Positions 22,758 to 34,500 are shown, counted from the first letter of the stretch. The stretch: DNA of 64,000 nt from Peromyscus leucopus (GCF_004664715.2 NC_051083.1:97865661-97929660); one strand, 5' to 3'. The notes: generated from the sequence alone by a model not told the origin. Numbers and translations: made by a program.

Positions 22758-22959
22758 CTATACACAGTGCCTGAGCTGCTGGGCTAGTTTTTTTTCATAT
22801 GCATATATGTGTGATATGTAGGCATGTGTGCAGACATATTTGCAAGTGTGTAGGAGCACACATGTCTGCAGGTGTGTGTACTTGTATGCTTGTCGGGGAG
22901 GGCTTGAAGTTGATACTGAAAAGCTGAAAAGCTTCGATTGCTCTTTTACCATATTCTTT

Positions 22960-23172
22960 TAGGGAAGGTCTGTTAATCCCACCTAGGGCTCACTGGTTCA
23001 TCTAGTCTTCCTAGCCACCTTGCTCTGGACGTCCTCTGTCTCTACCTCCTAACACTGGAGTTATAAGTGGGCTGTCATGACCACCCAGTATTTAGTGGTT
23101 TCTGGGAATTTGAACTCTGTTCCTCTTGCTGTATGGAAAATGCTTTAACTGTGATGCCATTTCCTATCCCTG
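22960..23172 (-). mobile_element. B4 SINE, minus strand
   Basis: Reverse B1-like part ('tctctacctcctaacactgg', 'gctgtcatgaccacccag') followed by a reverse ID-like part ('gctttaactgtgatgccatt'). Confidence 0.55.
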
Positions 23173-23439
23173 GTTTTTGGTGGAAGGGTCCTTTTTTAAA
23201 AAAGAAAAACTGAAAAATATGAATATCCACTTTGGCATATATGGAAGATTTTTTTATTCATATATCACTTCCATACCATACCATATATATTGTATGAATA
23301 CAAGTAATCTACTTAACTCTCTCTGAGCATCAGTTTACCAGTTTTACCATCCTCTGCTAGAGCCAAGAAAAACCAGAGGGTGTATCATTTCCATTCCTTT
23401 CTCCTACTTCCCCCAACCCCAAATCTATCTCTTGCTTTA

Positions 23440-23512
23440 AGTTTAGGATTTACATCAGGGCCTTGTACATTGTAAACAAGTACTCTACCATTGGGTTGCA
23501 CCCTTCATACAA
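23440..23512 (-). mobile_element. ID-like SINE
   Basis: Reverse ID: 'gtaaacaagtactctacca' and 'ttgggttgcaccc' at the 5' end of the element. Confidence 0.5.
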
Positions 23513-23604
23513 TGTAAATTTTTCCTAAGCTATATCACCTTAACATTTTAGGTGATTGTAACTATCAACAATCTACCATTCAGATTATGCTAAATTTAAT
23601 GTTT

Positions 23605-24040
23605 CGTGGGTGCTATTGTTTGGATATGGCTTGAGTGTGTCCCCCAAAGATTCATGTGCTGGAAAATTGGCCTTCAGTATGTTAGTATAGAAGTGGAATA
23701 ACCTTTAAGGGGTGGGGCTTAGTGAAAGGCAGTTAAGTCACTGGGGTGCTGCTCTTAGAAAGGATTTACATAGCTCTCCCAGGAGTCTGACTACTTCTTG
23801 AAAGAGAAGATTGCCATACATATAGCAGATGTGGCCACTCCCACAATTCTTTTGGCTTTCTTATTATTTGTGTAAACTCATTTGCATGCATTCCTACCCT
23901 GAAACATCTACCATGCTGTCATGCAGCCAGAAGGTGTTCATGCTCATAGTTGATCAGATACAGGCATCACGCTCCAGAACCTCTATAACTGTGAGTTTAG
24001 TCAAATTCCTTTTCAAATAAAGTACCCAACCTCTCATATT
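23605..24040 (+). mobile_element. MaLR (MST/MLT1-like) LTR
   Basis: Sense-strand LTR of the ancient MaLR group: 'tgtttggatatggcttgag', 'cccccaaagattcatgtgc', 'ggggtggggcttagtg', later 'cagaacctctataactgtg' and an AATAAA signal near 24017. Divergence fits an insertion older than rodents. Confidence 0.75.
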
Positions 24041-24840
24041 TTCAATGTAAAGTGAAATAAGGCAGTAGGCAGGGTTCTCTAAACTAAAAAGTCCAAGAGC
24101 CATTCTAAGGCCTTGGCTGCCTATGCAGTCTGAAAGAATGTTTTGCCTTGCCCAGATTGTAAGCATTCTGTAATTGAAAGGTGTCCCTCATCTTTGTCAC
24201 TTTAGGGCACGATTCACAAGCATCTGGTTGCCCCTGCTCACATTGTTTAATTCCTGACAACTCATTGAGCCCCTGACACAAAAGAGGCATACTGTCCCAG
24301 GCATCATCAATTTAGCATGTATCACTTGCCCACTCTCCTCTCAGAGTTACTCAAGAGCTTTAATTCTTAACTGTTGAAAATTAATCTGACACTGTGTGCA
24401 CTGCTAGATGGATACAAATGGACCCTGAATAATTTAAAGGACAATTTCTCAAAGCATCCAACAGAGTTGAAGGCTCCTGTTTTTTTCATTACCGCTACAT
24501 TCTAAGCAAGCTGGCAAAATGACCAATGTTTATGCTTCCCTTCCCTTTTAAAAACAGTGTCTCAGTGCACATTCTCTGTGATCATAATGCCTTTGTTGAT
24601 CAAAGTTGAAAATCCATTTTGAGGGGCTTGCATCTTTGATATGCCTCGAGCTAGATTCCTGACACTGAAGTATGTGCAGGCATTTGGCTTTTGCTAAGCT
24701 GTTTCAAGTGTTCTGGAGTTAAATCTTTAAAAAGAAGTTGAAACAAGTATGACAAGCAGATTTAGTGAAGGTCAAAAATAATCTAATGGTTACACTGACA
24801 TACTTGAGTTTTAATATTAATGGAATTCTCAAAACAATTG
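24041..24840. other. unique DNA
   Basis: No repeat recognised. The stretch about 24540-24740 is non-repetitive with balanced composition and could be conserved non-coding DNA; two minus-strand frames of 61-70 codons look incidental. Confidence 0.35.
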
Positions 24841-25044
24841 CCTTAATAGATTTCTTTTCTTTCTTTCTTTCTTTTTTGATTTTTTTCTTTTGAGATAGAG
24901 TTTCTCTGTGTAGCTTTGAAGCCTATCCTGAAACTCACTCTGTAGACCAGTCTGGCCTCGAACTCACAGAGATCCACCTGCCTCTGCCTTCTGAGTGGGA
25001 TTAAAGACATACGCCACACCATGCCTGGCCTTAATAGATTTCTT
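24841..25044 (-). mobile_element. B1 SINE with perfect 16-bp target duplication
   Basis: Reverse B1 (tail as T/C-rich run 24857-24892, 5' end 'ccatgcctgg' near 25028) between identical 16-bp repeats at 24841-24856 and 25029-25044. The exact duplication implies a comparatively young insertion. A few bases are missing near 'tctgagtgggattaaag'. Confidence 0.95.
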
Positions 25045-25399
25045 AAGCAATTGGACATCATACAACAATAGAAATCACTCAGGTATATTTTCAGTAGCTG
25101 GATCCTTTATCAATGTGGCTCACAGCTTAGAAGGTTCAGAAAAAATCACTTTCTGAAGGTTGATTTTGTTTTCCATACTTACTAATATTTGCCTCTTTTT
25201 AATATGTTATTGCCCTAAACCAGGGCAAGCCCCCTTAAAATTGTCATTGACAGTAATGAGGGAAGCAAATGGAAAAATGAATTAAGGATGGTTGTTTTTG
25301 ATCACTGATATTTAAGAATAGTGTCTGCTCTGAACTAATCCCGAGACTTCTGTTCTTCAGCTACACACACCTTTCTAGGTTACTTCATTAAGTTTTTTT
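25045..25399. other. unique DNA
   Basis: Nothing recognised. Confidence 0.4.
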
Positions 25400-25658
25400 T
25401 CAGTTAGATAAAAAGAAGAGATGCTGTCTCCTTTCAATTTTTAACTTTAAATATATGTTGATCATATTTTCCCCTCTGCCAAGTCCTTCCAGATTCTCTC
25501 TCCCTCCCTACTCACCAAACTTTAAGTTCTTTCTCAGAAAAAAAAAATACCCAAGTACAACAACACAACTCCCCCAAACCAAGAAAACAAAGTAAAACCA
25601 CACCCAAAAAGGAAAACAAAATGAACAAACAAAAATTATCAAACTGTAACCAAATAAA

Positions 25659-25660
<2 letters not shown>

Positions 25661-25711
<51 letters not shown>
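25661..25711. repeat. (CA)n microsatellite in L1
   Basis: About 25 perfect CA units. Confidence 0.95.
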
Positions 25712-25714
<3 letters not shown>

Positions 25715-25871
25715 GTGGAGTCCATTATATGTTGGTCAACTATTCCTGAACACGAGACCTGCTCTGGAGTGTTGGATATATTCAGTGTCATTCCATTGGA
25801 GAAAACTGATTTTCCTTCTCCCAGCAGATATAAATGACAGTTCAGTTAACTTTTAACTTAGTGGCTCGGTT

Positions 25872-25925
25872 TTCATTCATTCATTCATTCATTCATTCAT
25901 TCATTCATTCACTCACTCATTCATT
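25872..25925. repeat. (TTCA)n tetranucleotide repeat
   Basis: About 13 tetranucleotide units with slight decay at the 3' end ('actcactcattc'). Confidence 0.95.
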
Positions 25926-26417
25926 TAAAACATATAACAAAATATAGTAAGACAATACAAAATAATACATCCATGGACAAGACAAACCAACAGAAGAAAA
26001 AGATCCCTAGAGAAAGCACATGAGTCAAAGACCCTAAAACACTAAACTGGCGTCCATAATATATACACAAAGGACCTGGTGCAGACCGGTACAGGACTTG
26101 TGTTTGCTGTTTCAGTCTCTGTGAAGCAGCTTTGCTCAGTTGATTTAAAGGGCCTTGTTTTCTTGGTGTGTTCCATGCCCTCTGCCTCTGATAATATTTC
26201 CCCTTTCTCTTCCTAGGAGTTTCCTGAGTTCTGAGGGGAGGGATTTAATGGAGACATCCCATTTAGAGCTGTGTGTTCCAAGGTCTCTCACTCTCTGTGT
26301 AATGTCTAGGTCTCTATATTCGTTCCCATCTGCTGCAAGAGGAAGCTTCTCTGATGATAGATGAACAAAGCACTGATCTATGAGTATATAAGAATATCAT
26401 TAGGAATATTTTATCAT

Positions 26418-26443
26418 TATATATATATATATATATATATATA
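26418..26443. repeat. (AT)n microsatellite
   Basis: Thirteen AT units, followed by a T-rich run to 26463. Confidence 0.9.
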
Positions 26444-27179
26444 GTTTTTTTTTTCTTTTTTTTAGACAATACTATTTGGTTTTACCTTAGGTCTCTGGGC
26501 TATCTAGTCTCAGGTTCTTGGTTACCCAAGCAGTGTTGGGTATGGGTTCCATCTTGTGGAGTAGGAAGTAAATCAAATCAGTTATTGATTGGTTACTCCC
26601 ATAAGCTTTGTGTCACCATTACCCTAACATATCTTTTGGATAGTACATCATTGTAGATAAAGAATTTGTGGCCTGCTTTGTGTTTCTGTATCTCTTCTGA
26701 TAGCATGGAGAGTACCTTCCTGTACCAAAGATGGGGAATGTAGGGGTGGAGGCTCTATGTAGGCACCAACTCAACATCTCTATGCTCAATGAATTGTGTA
26801 GATGTTATCTTCAGCAATGAGGTTTGCTCCCTGTTTCAACTAGATCATTTCTACTTTTAAGCACTACCTTTCTGATCATGATCTTCAAACTTTTATAACA
26901 AGCCTCATCTGATCTCCTTACTGAGTCTTCCAGCATGCAAAGCTCAAAGTCATCTTTAAATCTTTATATTTAGAGGCAAATTCATTGTTTTTTTCTTATT
27001 CTTGCTCAACCCACATAATATTAAACAGTATTTCTTGGCAATAGAACTATAGCAGTAAAGAGATTTCCAATTTTGAGGCTTACGTTTTCTTGGTAGAGAA
27101 TAAGATATAAAAACAGATGTAACATATGACTGAGATTTACCACTTTTAGAGATATTGGAAGTATGAGAGAGACTCCATG

Positions 27180-28098
27180 TCAACAGTTCACAGAGATACT
27201 TGCCCACTAATGTTTATCATTGCAGTATTTCTTATTGATAATTTATGAAACCAACCTCTTGGTCCATCAACAGAAGACTGGAAAAGAAAATGTGGTACAT
27301 GGACACACTGACATTTTTTTCTTTCAAAAACAATCCAACTATCTTTATTTGACATGAAAGTATTTTTGTTTGAAATAGAATGAGTAACAATAATAATGTG
27401 CCAGAGAGGTGATGAAAACCTTGATAATAGAGCATAAACATTTACTTTGTAATCAAACAAGAACATTATATATGTGATAAAATTAGATAATTTAGCATAA
27501 TTAATTATAGTCAGAAGTTTTCCTATGTTCTTCCCCATCATGTGGCTGCTCAGACCCAAGTAAACACACAGAGGCCTACACTATTTTTAAACTATGGCCA
27601 TGGCCAATTTCTTGCTAGCTAGCTCCTATATCTTAAATTAACAAATTTCTGTAAATCTATGCTTTGCCACACGGCCTCTGGCCTACCAGTACCCCGCATC
27701 TTGCCTCTCCTGGTGGCAGCTAGCAGTGTCTCCCACACCCTCCATTGACATTTTATTTAATAATAAAAAGAACAAATTTATTTTGTGTACAGGAAAATGT
27801 ATGCAACTGGAGATTGTCATATCAAGTGAGTCAAATCAACATCAAATAAATACTATGTATTTCCTCATACTTATGGTTGCCAGATTTTATATACACACCT
27901 AAAATTATGTATGTATATGTGACACAAAATTGGAAACACACCTGACTAGGGAAACAAATGGACCAAGGGAAAGGAAAGGAGAGAAAAATGGCAGGTAGGG
28001 TGTAAGGAAAAAAATAGTTGAAATGCACAATGTGCTCGAATGAAAATGTCATTATGAAATCCATTGCTCTATACAACAAATATATGCCAACAGAGAGG
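27180..28098 (+). mobile_element. L1 LINE 3' end, split by a retrocopy
   Basis: Sense L1: 27180-27308 ('ggtccatcaacagaagact', 'aaaatgtggtacatgg') continues at 27755-28098 ('gtatgcaactggagat', 'gaaaatgtcattatgaaatc'). The order matches the conserved 3' end of L1 once 27309-27754 is collapsed to one target site. Confidence 0.7.
27318..27745 (-). mobile_element. retroposed transcript with LTR-derived 5' part
   Basis: A 428-bp insertion between direct repeats tgacatttt (27309-27317 and 27746-27754). On the minus strand, about 27549-27745 is family-A-like LTR sequence, which stops matching after 'gagcagc'. A non-LTR segment follows with AATAAA (27344-27349), then an A-rich tail about 20 nt later at the insertion edge. 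The plus-strand target reads tttt|at, close to the L1 endonuclease preference. All this points to an L1-mobilised polyadenylated RNA, probably a spliced LTR-initiated transcript. No credible protein. Confidence 0.65.
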
Positions 28099-28099
28099 A

Positions 28100-29015
28100 A
28101 AAACAAACCTAACAAGTTTTTTTTCATGAAGTACATATTAAATATATGGAAATATAGTAGGCTGTAGAGATAGTAATAAGGATCACCAGATGAGAAAAGT
28201 AGGTTTCTACTTGAAGACACTGAGAAAATACCTAAATGTGTTTTCATCAAAAATTAAACAACATACATACCTGGAAAAGAATTTTTCATACAGTGAGAAC
28301 AACAAGTGCGATGCTCTGAGGTGGTATATGTTTCATTTGTTGGAGTGAAAGAAGAATGGCTATGGAGAAACTAGCAAGAAGAAAGATTATAAGTAATGAG
28401 TTAGAGAGATAACCAAGAACCTGGTCACACAGGGACATGATAACGAAAATTTGGTTTTTGGTTCTAAGCATAATGAAAAACCATAATAAGGTTTTCAGAA
28501 TAAAAGTGATATAATTATATTTAAACTTTCAAAGGATCTTTTGAGGCTATCAGGAGAATATAATATGGAGGGCCAGAATGGAAGCAGAGAAATCAACCTG
28601 GATGCTATTGCCAAAGTCCATGGGAAATGATGGTGGCTGGGACTGTGATTGTGGCAGTGGATATGGTAAGAAATTGTTACATGTGTTGTATATTTTATTG
28701 GTATAACCAACTGGAATTACCAAACAAAGAATGGGAGCAATGCCATCTACTCAACCTCAATCAAGAACCCCTGAAGTCATGGTTGATCTTGTCCTTTACT
28801 TCCCATGGCAACTTCATTGTTAAAGTCTGCTAATCTCTCCCTAGTAGAGATTGGGAAGAAAAACATTTCTTCAAGAAAGATACATATGAAATGAATAAAA
28901 TTTTTAGTCAGAGCACAGACTAATTCTCAATGAAACAGTAACATCTAGCATTAAATTCTCTCCCTTGAGATGACCAGGCCTGACTGTGCACCCACAACCT
29001 AAGTTCCATTAATTC
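28100..29015. other. unique DNA
   Basis: No repeat recognised; short overlapping frames only (61-71 codons). Confidence 0.4.
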
Positions 29016-29019
29016 TATG

Positions 29020-29195
29020 TAGTTCTCACAGACTTTTGTATTATTTCCCTTCATAGCCATTATCATAAGTTTTAGATGTATATTTACTATACTTCATGCT
29101 TAGGTGAATGCAGGGAACAAGTCTTACTTTCTATCTTGAGCACATAAATGGTACTTGGCTTATAGAAGGTACTCAAATATTTGACAAGTGAGTAT
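29020..29195 (+). mobile_element. L2 LINE 3'-end fossil
   Basis: 'gcagggaacaagtcttac' and 'ggtacttggcttatagaag' with 'gtactcaaatatttgac' follow the L2 3' terminus in sense orientation. Confidence 0.6.
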
Positions 29196-29289
29196 ATGAC
29201 TGGTCAAATATAAATATAAGAATGCTTTTTATAAAGAGTGTTGAGGACCCACAAGTGACATATAGAACTAAGAATGATATTGAGCATAA

Positions 29290-31489
29290 GAAAAATACCT
29301 TTTTTGAAAATATTATACTTCTTTTTATTGAAAATAGATTTTTTACAGTGTATTCTGATCCTGTTTCCCCATCATTTCTTCCTCCCAGTTCCTCTACATC
29401 TCCCCTTCCATCTGGGTCTCCTCCTTTTCTGTCACTTGTTAGAAAACAAATAGGCTTCTATGAAATAATAACAAAATAAATTATAATATAATAAGGTAAA
29501 AAAAAACAAACTAATCAGAATAGGACAAAACAGGCAAACAGAAGGAAATGAGCCCAAAGAAAAGGCACAAGAAACAGATGTAGGTGCAGAGGCACACTCG
29601 TTCACACATTTAGAAATTCCATAAAAACACAAAACTGGAAGCCATAATATACCTGTAGGGTAAAACAAGATAATAGTAAAAACAACAACAACAACAACAA
29701 ACCCAAAACCTGACACGACTTTATGAGACAAGGAACCTCCAAAGTTGACTTTGAGTTTGTATCCTGTTGGCCATCTACTTACTACTGGGCATGTAGTTTC
29801 TCAAGTGGTTATCAACTGGAGATAGCTCCTAGGTTACGGATGGGGACACATGTCCACTTCTCCTTTTGAATCTAGGGGTCTATCTGGAGCAGAATTTTTC
29901 GGGCCCTGTGAATACTGCCTCAGTCTCTATGAATTCATATGTGCTTTGGTCCTGCTGTGTTTGGAAGGCCTGTTTCCTTGCTCTTCTCCATCTCATCTAT
30001 TTCTTACGCTCTTTCTGCCTTCTCTTCTAGAGAGTTCTCTGAGCCCTGAGAGGAGAGATTTGATGGAGACTTTTTGTTTAGGGCTAAGTATTCAAAGGTG
30101 TCTTACTCTCTGTATATTACACTGTGAGTCTCTGTATTTGTTCTTGTCTGATGTAGGAGGAAGCTTCTCTGATGATGGCTGAGCAAGGCACTGATTTATG
30201 AGCATAGCACCATGTCATTAGGAGTGATTTTATTGCTACATATCTTTTATAGAACAGTAGTATTTGGTTTTTGTATCCTAAATGGTCTTATAATAAAAAC
30301 CCAGAGCCAGATATTAGGGTAAATGTTGAAAGATCAGAAGAAACAAGCCACAGCCACTCTCACCTTGCCAACTCCTCAGCTGAAAGGGAAAGAAGACCCT
30401 GTCTCCACGAATCCTCAGACTGAATGACTCTGTGTCCTTAGCCAAAAGGGCCCTGAACTCCTGTCTTCTTCTGCTTTATATTCATTTCTTTGCTCAGCCA
30501 CATCACTTCCTGTCTCAACCTTCCTAGTGCTGGGATAAAAGGTGTGTAACTCCCAAGTACTAGGATTAAAGGTGTATACCACCACTGCATGGCTCTGTTT
30601 TTCTTTTAGACTGGATTAATCTCATGTAGTCCAGGGTGGCTTTGAACTCACAGAGATCCAGACAGATCTCTGCCTCCCGAGTGCTAGGATTAAAGGTGTG
30701 TGCCACCACTGCTTGGCCTCTATTTTTAATCTAGTGGCTGGTTCCGTCCTCTGATCTTCAGGCAAATATTATTTGTTAGAGTACAAACGAAGTATTGCCT
30801 CAGGTTCTATCCTAGGTCCATGCACTATTTAGTCTGAGGTCCTTGGCCACCCAAGCAGTGTAGGGTATGGGTTCTACCTCATGGAGTGGGCCTTAAATCA
30901 AATCAGATGTTGGCTTGTTGCTCCCACAAGCTCTGTGCCACCATTGCACTAGTGTATCATGCAGGCAGGACATCATGAAAGGTTGAAGGATTTGTAGCTG
31001 CATTGAGGTTTACATTTCTCACTTAGTAGAATGAAGAGTACCTTCCTGTAACAAGAACACTAGCCAGTAGGGTGAAGGTCTAGGGAGGCACTGGCTCTAC
31101 TTCTTTGTGTTCAGTGAATTGTGTCGGTATTATTTTCAGTAATATGGTCTTGCTGTCAGTTTTCGGAGAGCCACCTTTAGGCTTTGCAACAACCTGTGTT
31201 GTTTGGGGTTCCCACAGGACCTCTTTAACCAACAGCTTGATTAGATGTAACCCAATCCCGGTACTGAAGCTTCATTTGTGATGAGAGATGTCTTGTTGGG
31301 CTGTCTCCTTGTTATTTGGCTATTTCATTTAGATCATCTTCATATATGAATATACAATTTAGGAAGTTTCTACTGTATTAGGTTTCCATATGGCCCCTAA
31401 AATGGCCCTTAATTTTGGCTATTTCTCCCTGTATTCCCTCCCTTGTCCCCGCTTTACCTCCCCTTCCCTGGTTGATCCTCCCATTCCAG
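29290..31489 (-). mobile_element. L1 LINE 3' UTR, split by a 531-bp LTR
   Basis: Reverse L1 3' UTR in two parts, 29290-30271 and 30803-31489. Landmarks shared with 25400-27000 include 'gaagcttctctgatgatg' and 'cccaagcagtgtagggtat'. At about 31489 it passes directly into early ORF2, so most of ORF2 is deleted. Frames on the plus strand (for example 29850-30182) are antisense to UTR. Confidence 0.75.
30272..30802 (-). mobile_element. class II-like LTR containing B1-derived segments
   Basis: TG...CA element of 531 bp with 6-bp target repeats ggtttt (30266-30271) and ggttct (30803-30808), 5/6 identical. It interrupts L1 sequence that is continuous in the copy at 26460-26520. Read on the minus strand it contains a B1-like unit (about 30596-30718) and pieces of a second (about 30520-30596), and downstream a TATA-like 'atataaagcag'. 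The B1-like part therefore lies in the putative U3. No retroviral ORFs. Subfamily not assigned. Confidence 0.75.
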
Positions 31490-32870
31490 TCCATGAGGTG
31501 CTAAGAAGATGGTATATTCTTTTGTGTTTGGGTGAAATGTCCTGTAAATATCTGTTAGGTCCGTTTGTTTTATGACATCAGATCCAGCATTTCCCTATTT
31601 AGTTTTTGTCTAGATGACCTGTCTATTGGCAAGAGTGGAGTACTGATGTTTCTCACCATCAGTATATGAGGGTCAATGTGTGACTTAAGTTGTAGTAGTG
31701 TTTCTTTTACAAACTTGGGTGCCCTTGCACTTTGGTGCATAGATGGTAAGAATTATAATGTACACTCGGTAGCTATTTCCTTTGAGTGAATATGTAGTGT
31801 CCTTCTGATTAGTTTTGTTTTGAAGTCTATTTTGTCTAATATTAAAATTGGCACACTGGTCCATTTGCTAAGAATATCTTTCTCTTTTATCCTGAGGTGA
31901 TATCTATTTTTAATGTTAAGGTGTGTTTCTGGGTGCAGCAGAAGAAGAGATTCAATCATAACATCCATTCTGTTACTCTGTATCTTTTTATTGGTGAATT
32001 GAGAGCTGATATTGAGAGTTATCAAAGAGTGAGGGAGTTCCTGCAGGTGTCATGCAGGGAAGTGAACCATGTGAGGAGATAAAAATGAAAACCCAGTATA
32101 GATTGACTTCATCAACATACATCAGATTTTGGGGAGTCTAATAACAGGTAGTTTATTCCCAATGTATTGAAGCCCAATACAATTTGAAAAAAAAGTTTCC
32201 TGGTATAATAACAAATCCCTGGTGCACAAAGGAGCATAATTACATTGAAACTCAACTCACTCAGGGTACATGTCATTTCCTCTAAGAAGATGACTTCTTG
32301 AGATAGGCTGCTTGTACTAGCTTGAGTGCCTAAGGGTCTGGCCTGGTCTCTTACAGATAGTATAAAGGTAATTTGGGCTATTAGCCAGCTCTGGTCCTGG
32401 TTGTGGGAGCTTGGAAGAGCCTCTGGCTATAAGGGTCATTTAGATTACAAGCTACTTCTGGTCCTGGTTGTAGGAGCTTGATATGACCTGGCCTAACAGA
32501 TAATGCAGATCACCAGACAGTTAATCATTTCCAATTCTCAGCTTCTGGGTGGAAAAGCAGGTTTTTCCTCTTTCCCATTGGAAAGTACAATTCTGTGTGC
32601 TTAACATTCCTGGTTTCTCTGGAGATCTGTGGGCACAAGTACCTCTGTGCTATGCTCCCAACCAATAAGCAGTTCTTGTTGATTCCTGCTTTTGTTTTTG
32701 TGGTGTGTGTTCTACCCCTTTTGATTATTTACTTCTTCTGTATTCATGTGTGTGGTTAACTTCTTTAGGTTGAAGTTTCCCTTGTGCCTTCTATAGGTCT
32801 GTATTTGTAGATAGATACTGCTTAAATTTGGTTTTATTAATATTGCACATTCCTGCTTATACAGCCCTGT
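31490..32870 (-). pseudogene. L1 ORF2 endonuclease-domain fragment
   Basis: Minus-strand relic of the ORF2 N-terminus, covering 32663-32870 and 31490-32025 around a later insertion. The intact patch (codons over 31753-32025) includes 'NRYHLRIKEKDIL' and 'ILILDKIDFKTKLI', typical of the apurinic endonuclease region. The relic ends after the equivalent of 'HPNTKEYTF..SAPHG' near 31500, where 3' UTR begins. Several stops and frameshifts; RT is absent. Confidence 0.75.
32026..32662 (-). mobile_element. LTR-like insertion inside L1 ORF2
   Basis: A 637-bp stretch interrupts ORF2 text that is continuous in the relative near 56020 ('gttatcaataagcag'). In reverse orientation it has TATA-like (near 32366) and AATAAA (near 32150) motifs. 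A repeated phrase with 'ggtcctggttgt' (near 32393 and 32461) shows internal duplication. Target repeats are short and imperfect (ttggt/ttgat by strand), and clean TG...CA ends are not visible. Class not assigned. Confidence 0.5.
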
Positions 32871-32924
32871 ATTATATCATAAAAGGACCAATGGCTTGAA
32901 CCAGAGGATGTAGGTTCATATATA

Positions 32925-33262
32925 TCTTAGTTTATTTTTGGCTGCTAAGACACAATAGTCCAGAACTGGGAACGATAAGAGAAATAACATTAATTTTGCC
33001 TCTCAGTTTTAGTTCAAGGTCACAAATTTACATCAAATAATGGTCTTTTGGGGACAGAGTCCTCAGAGGGTCTCTGTCATGAAAGATATGGATTTCACAA
33101 GACATAGCCAAGCTGGCTAATGTACTTTTGGATTTTTTTTTTGCCTTTGTTTTCAGACAGAATTTTTCTGTGTAGCCTAACCTGGCATGATACTTGTCTA
33201 AGCTGGACTGGTACTTTATGGCTTTTGTAGCACACCCACTTTCCAGAGAATATATTATTAGG
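32925..33262 (-). mobile_element. MaLR (MLT1-like) LTR fragment
   Basis: Reverse MLT1-like sequence: 'ggctgctaagacacaatag' and 'agttcaaggtcacaa', interrupted near 33126-33200 by a poor B1-like piece ('tttttctgtgtagcc'). Confidence 0.45.
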
Positions 33263-33390
33263 TTGTTATAATTGAAACTAAAATTTCCCCAATTGGATTA
33301 TAAGCTACAAGCTTAGTCACTCACTGCTGTAGGAGGTAGGATCTAAAGGAAGAGATTAGGTCATTTGAAGTGTGCATTTGAAGGAGATAA

Positions 33391-33438
<48 letters not shown>

Positions 33439-33530
33439 TTGTCTCTCTGTCTCCGTCTCTCTTTGTCTATCTTCTTTCTCTCTTCCTCCAGCTCATTCCC
33501 TAAATAGATCTTGCCTCCTTTTTAGTTGAT
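33263..33530 (+). mobile_element. MaLR-like LTR fragment with (CT)n
   Basis: 'gtaggaggtaggatct' and 'gagattaggtcatttg' recall the MST/MLT1 consensus in sense orientation. A (CT)n expansion occupies 33394-33434 with decayed CT/GT text to 33490. Confidence 0.5.
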
Positions 33531-33889
33531 TATTTGAGGCATCTTGTCAAATAACTGAAAAGCCGATTAACACATCTATCAATTCCTTAATAGAAGGAAA
33601 AGATTAGTGCATTTATGATGGCAAATCACAAAGCATGTCTGAAAAATATCACCTGGTCTCACCTCTTAAAGTCTTGTAATAACTGTTAAATTATACCCTG
33701 AATTTCCTAAAAGACAAAGCCCACTAGGGTCACAGTAATGCAGTACTGCTGATGGATTCAATCTGTAACCTTGGACACATCGTTGATCTTTACTAATACT
33801 CAATTTTTCAATTTATGCTGTGAATAGAAAAGCACAATAATTATAATTCTGTACCTGACTTAATTAACTTAATAGTTCTTTTTAAAAAA
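33531..33889. other. unique DNA
   Basis: Nothing recognised. Confidence 0.4.
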
Positions 33890-34032
33890 TTCTTTTTTTA
33901 AGTTTTTGAGATTAAAATGTAATTACATTATTTCCCCCTTCCCCTTCTTCAATTTAGATTCTCCCATATACCCCTTTTATTTCTTTCAAATTCATGACTT
34001 CCTTTTGCTTTGTTACATGAATATATGTATTC

Positions 34033-34079
<47 letters not shown>
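34033..34079. repeat. (TA)n(GT)n microsatellite
   Basis: Short TA run followed by about 18 GT units at the edge of the inserted repeat. Confidence 0.9.
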
Positions 34080-34081
<2 letters not shown>

Positions 34082-34082
34082 T

Positions 34083-34500
34083 TAGTTAATTTTTTATTTC
34101 TGTGACAAAAATAGCATGACCAAGGAAACTTATAAAAGAAAGTATTTAATTTGTGGGCTCACAGTTCCAGAGATTTACAGCCCATGATCACTATGACTGG
34201 AGCATGGCAGCAGGCAGGCAGGCATCACACTGGAGCAGTAGCCCAGAGCTTACATCTGATCCAGAAGCATGAGGCAGAGAGAGTGAGAGAGAGGGGAGGA
34301 GGAAGGGAGGGGAGAGAGAGAAAGAGAAAGAGATAGATCTAACTGGGAATGATCTGGGCTTTTGGAACCTTGAGGCCCATTCTTAGTAATATACCTTCTC
34401 AAACAAGGAGACACCTCATAATCCTTCCCAAATAGTTCCACCAACTGCAGACCAAGCATTCAAATATATAAGCCTATGAAACCATTCTCATTCAAACCAC
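34083..34500 (-). mobile_element. rodent LTR-like repeat, minus strand
   Basis: 'gcatgaccaaggaaac', 'gctcacagttccagag', 'catggcagcaggcagg' and 'ttcaaaccaccacaat' are in the order of a very abundant rodent repeat related to family R. A purine tract (34270-34340) has expanded inside. Library class not assigned. Confidence 0.6.

Larger units (their letters stand above)
25400..27000 (-). mobile_element. L1 LINE 3' UTR, minus strand
   Basis: Long reverse L1 3' UTR: 'tccattggagaaaactg' near 25794, 'gaagcttctctgatgatag' near 26342, 'cccaagcagtgttgggtat' near 26525 and 'ctcaatgaattgtgtag' near 26787. It parallels 29290-31330 segment by segment. Embedded microsatellites are (CA)n at 25661-25711, (TTCA)n at 25872-25925 and (AT)n at 26418-26443. 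No ORF2 is attached. Confidence 0.75.
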
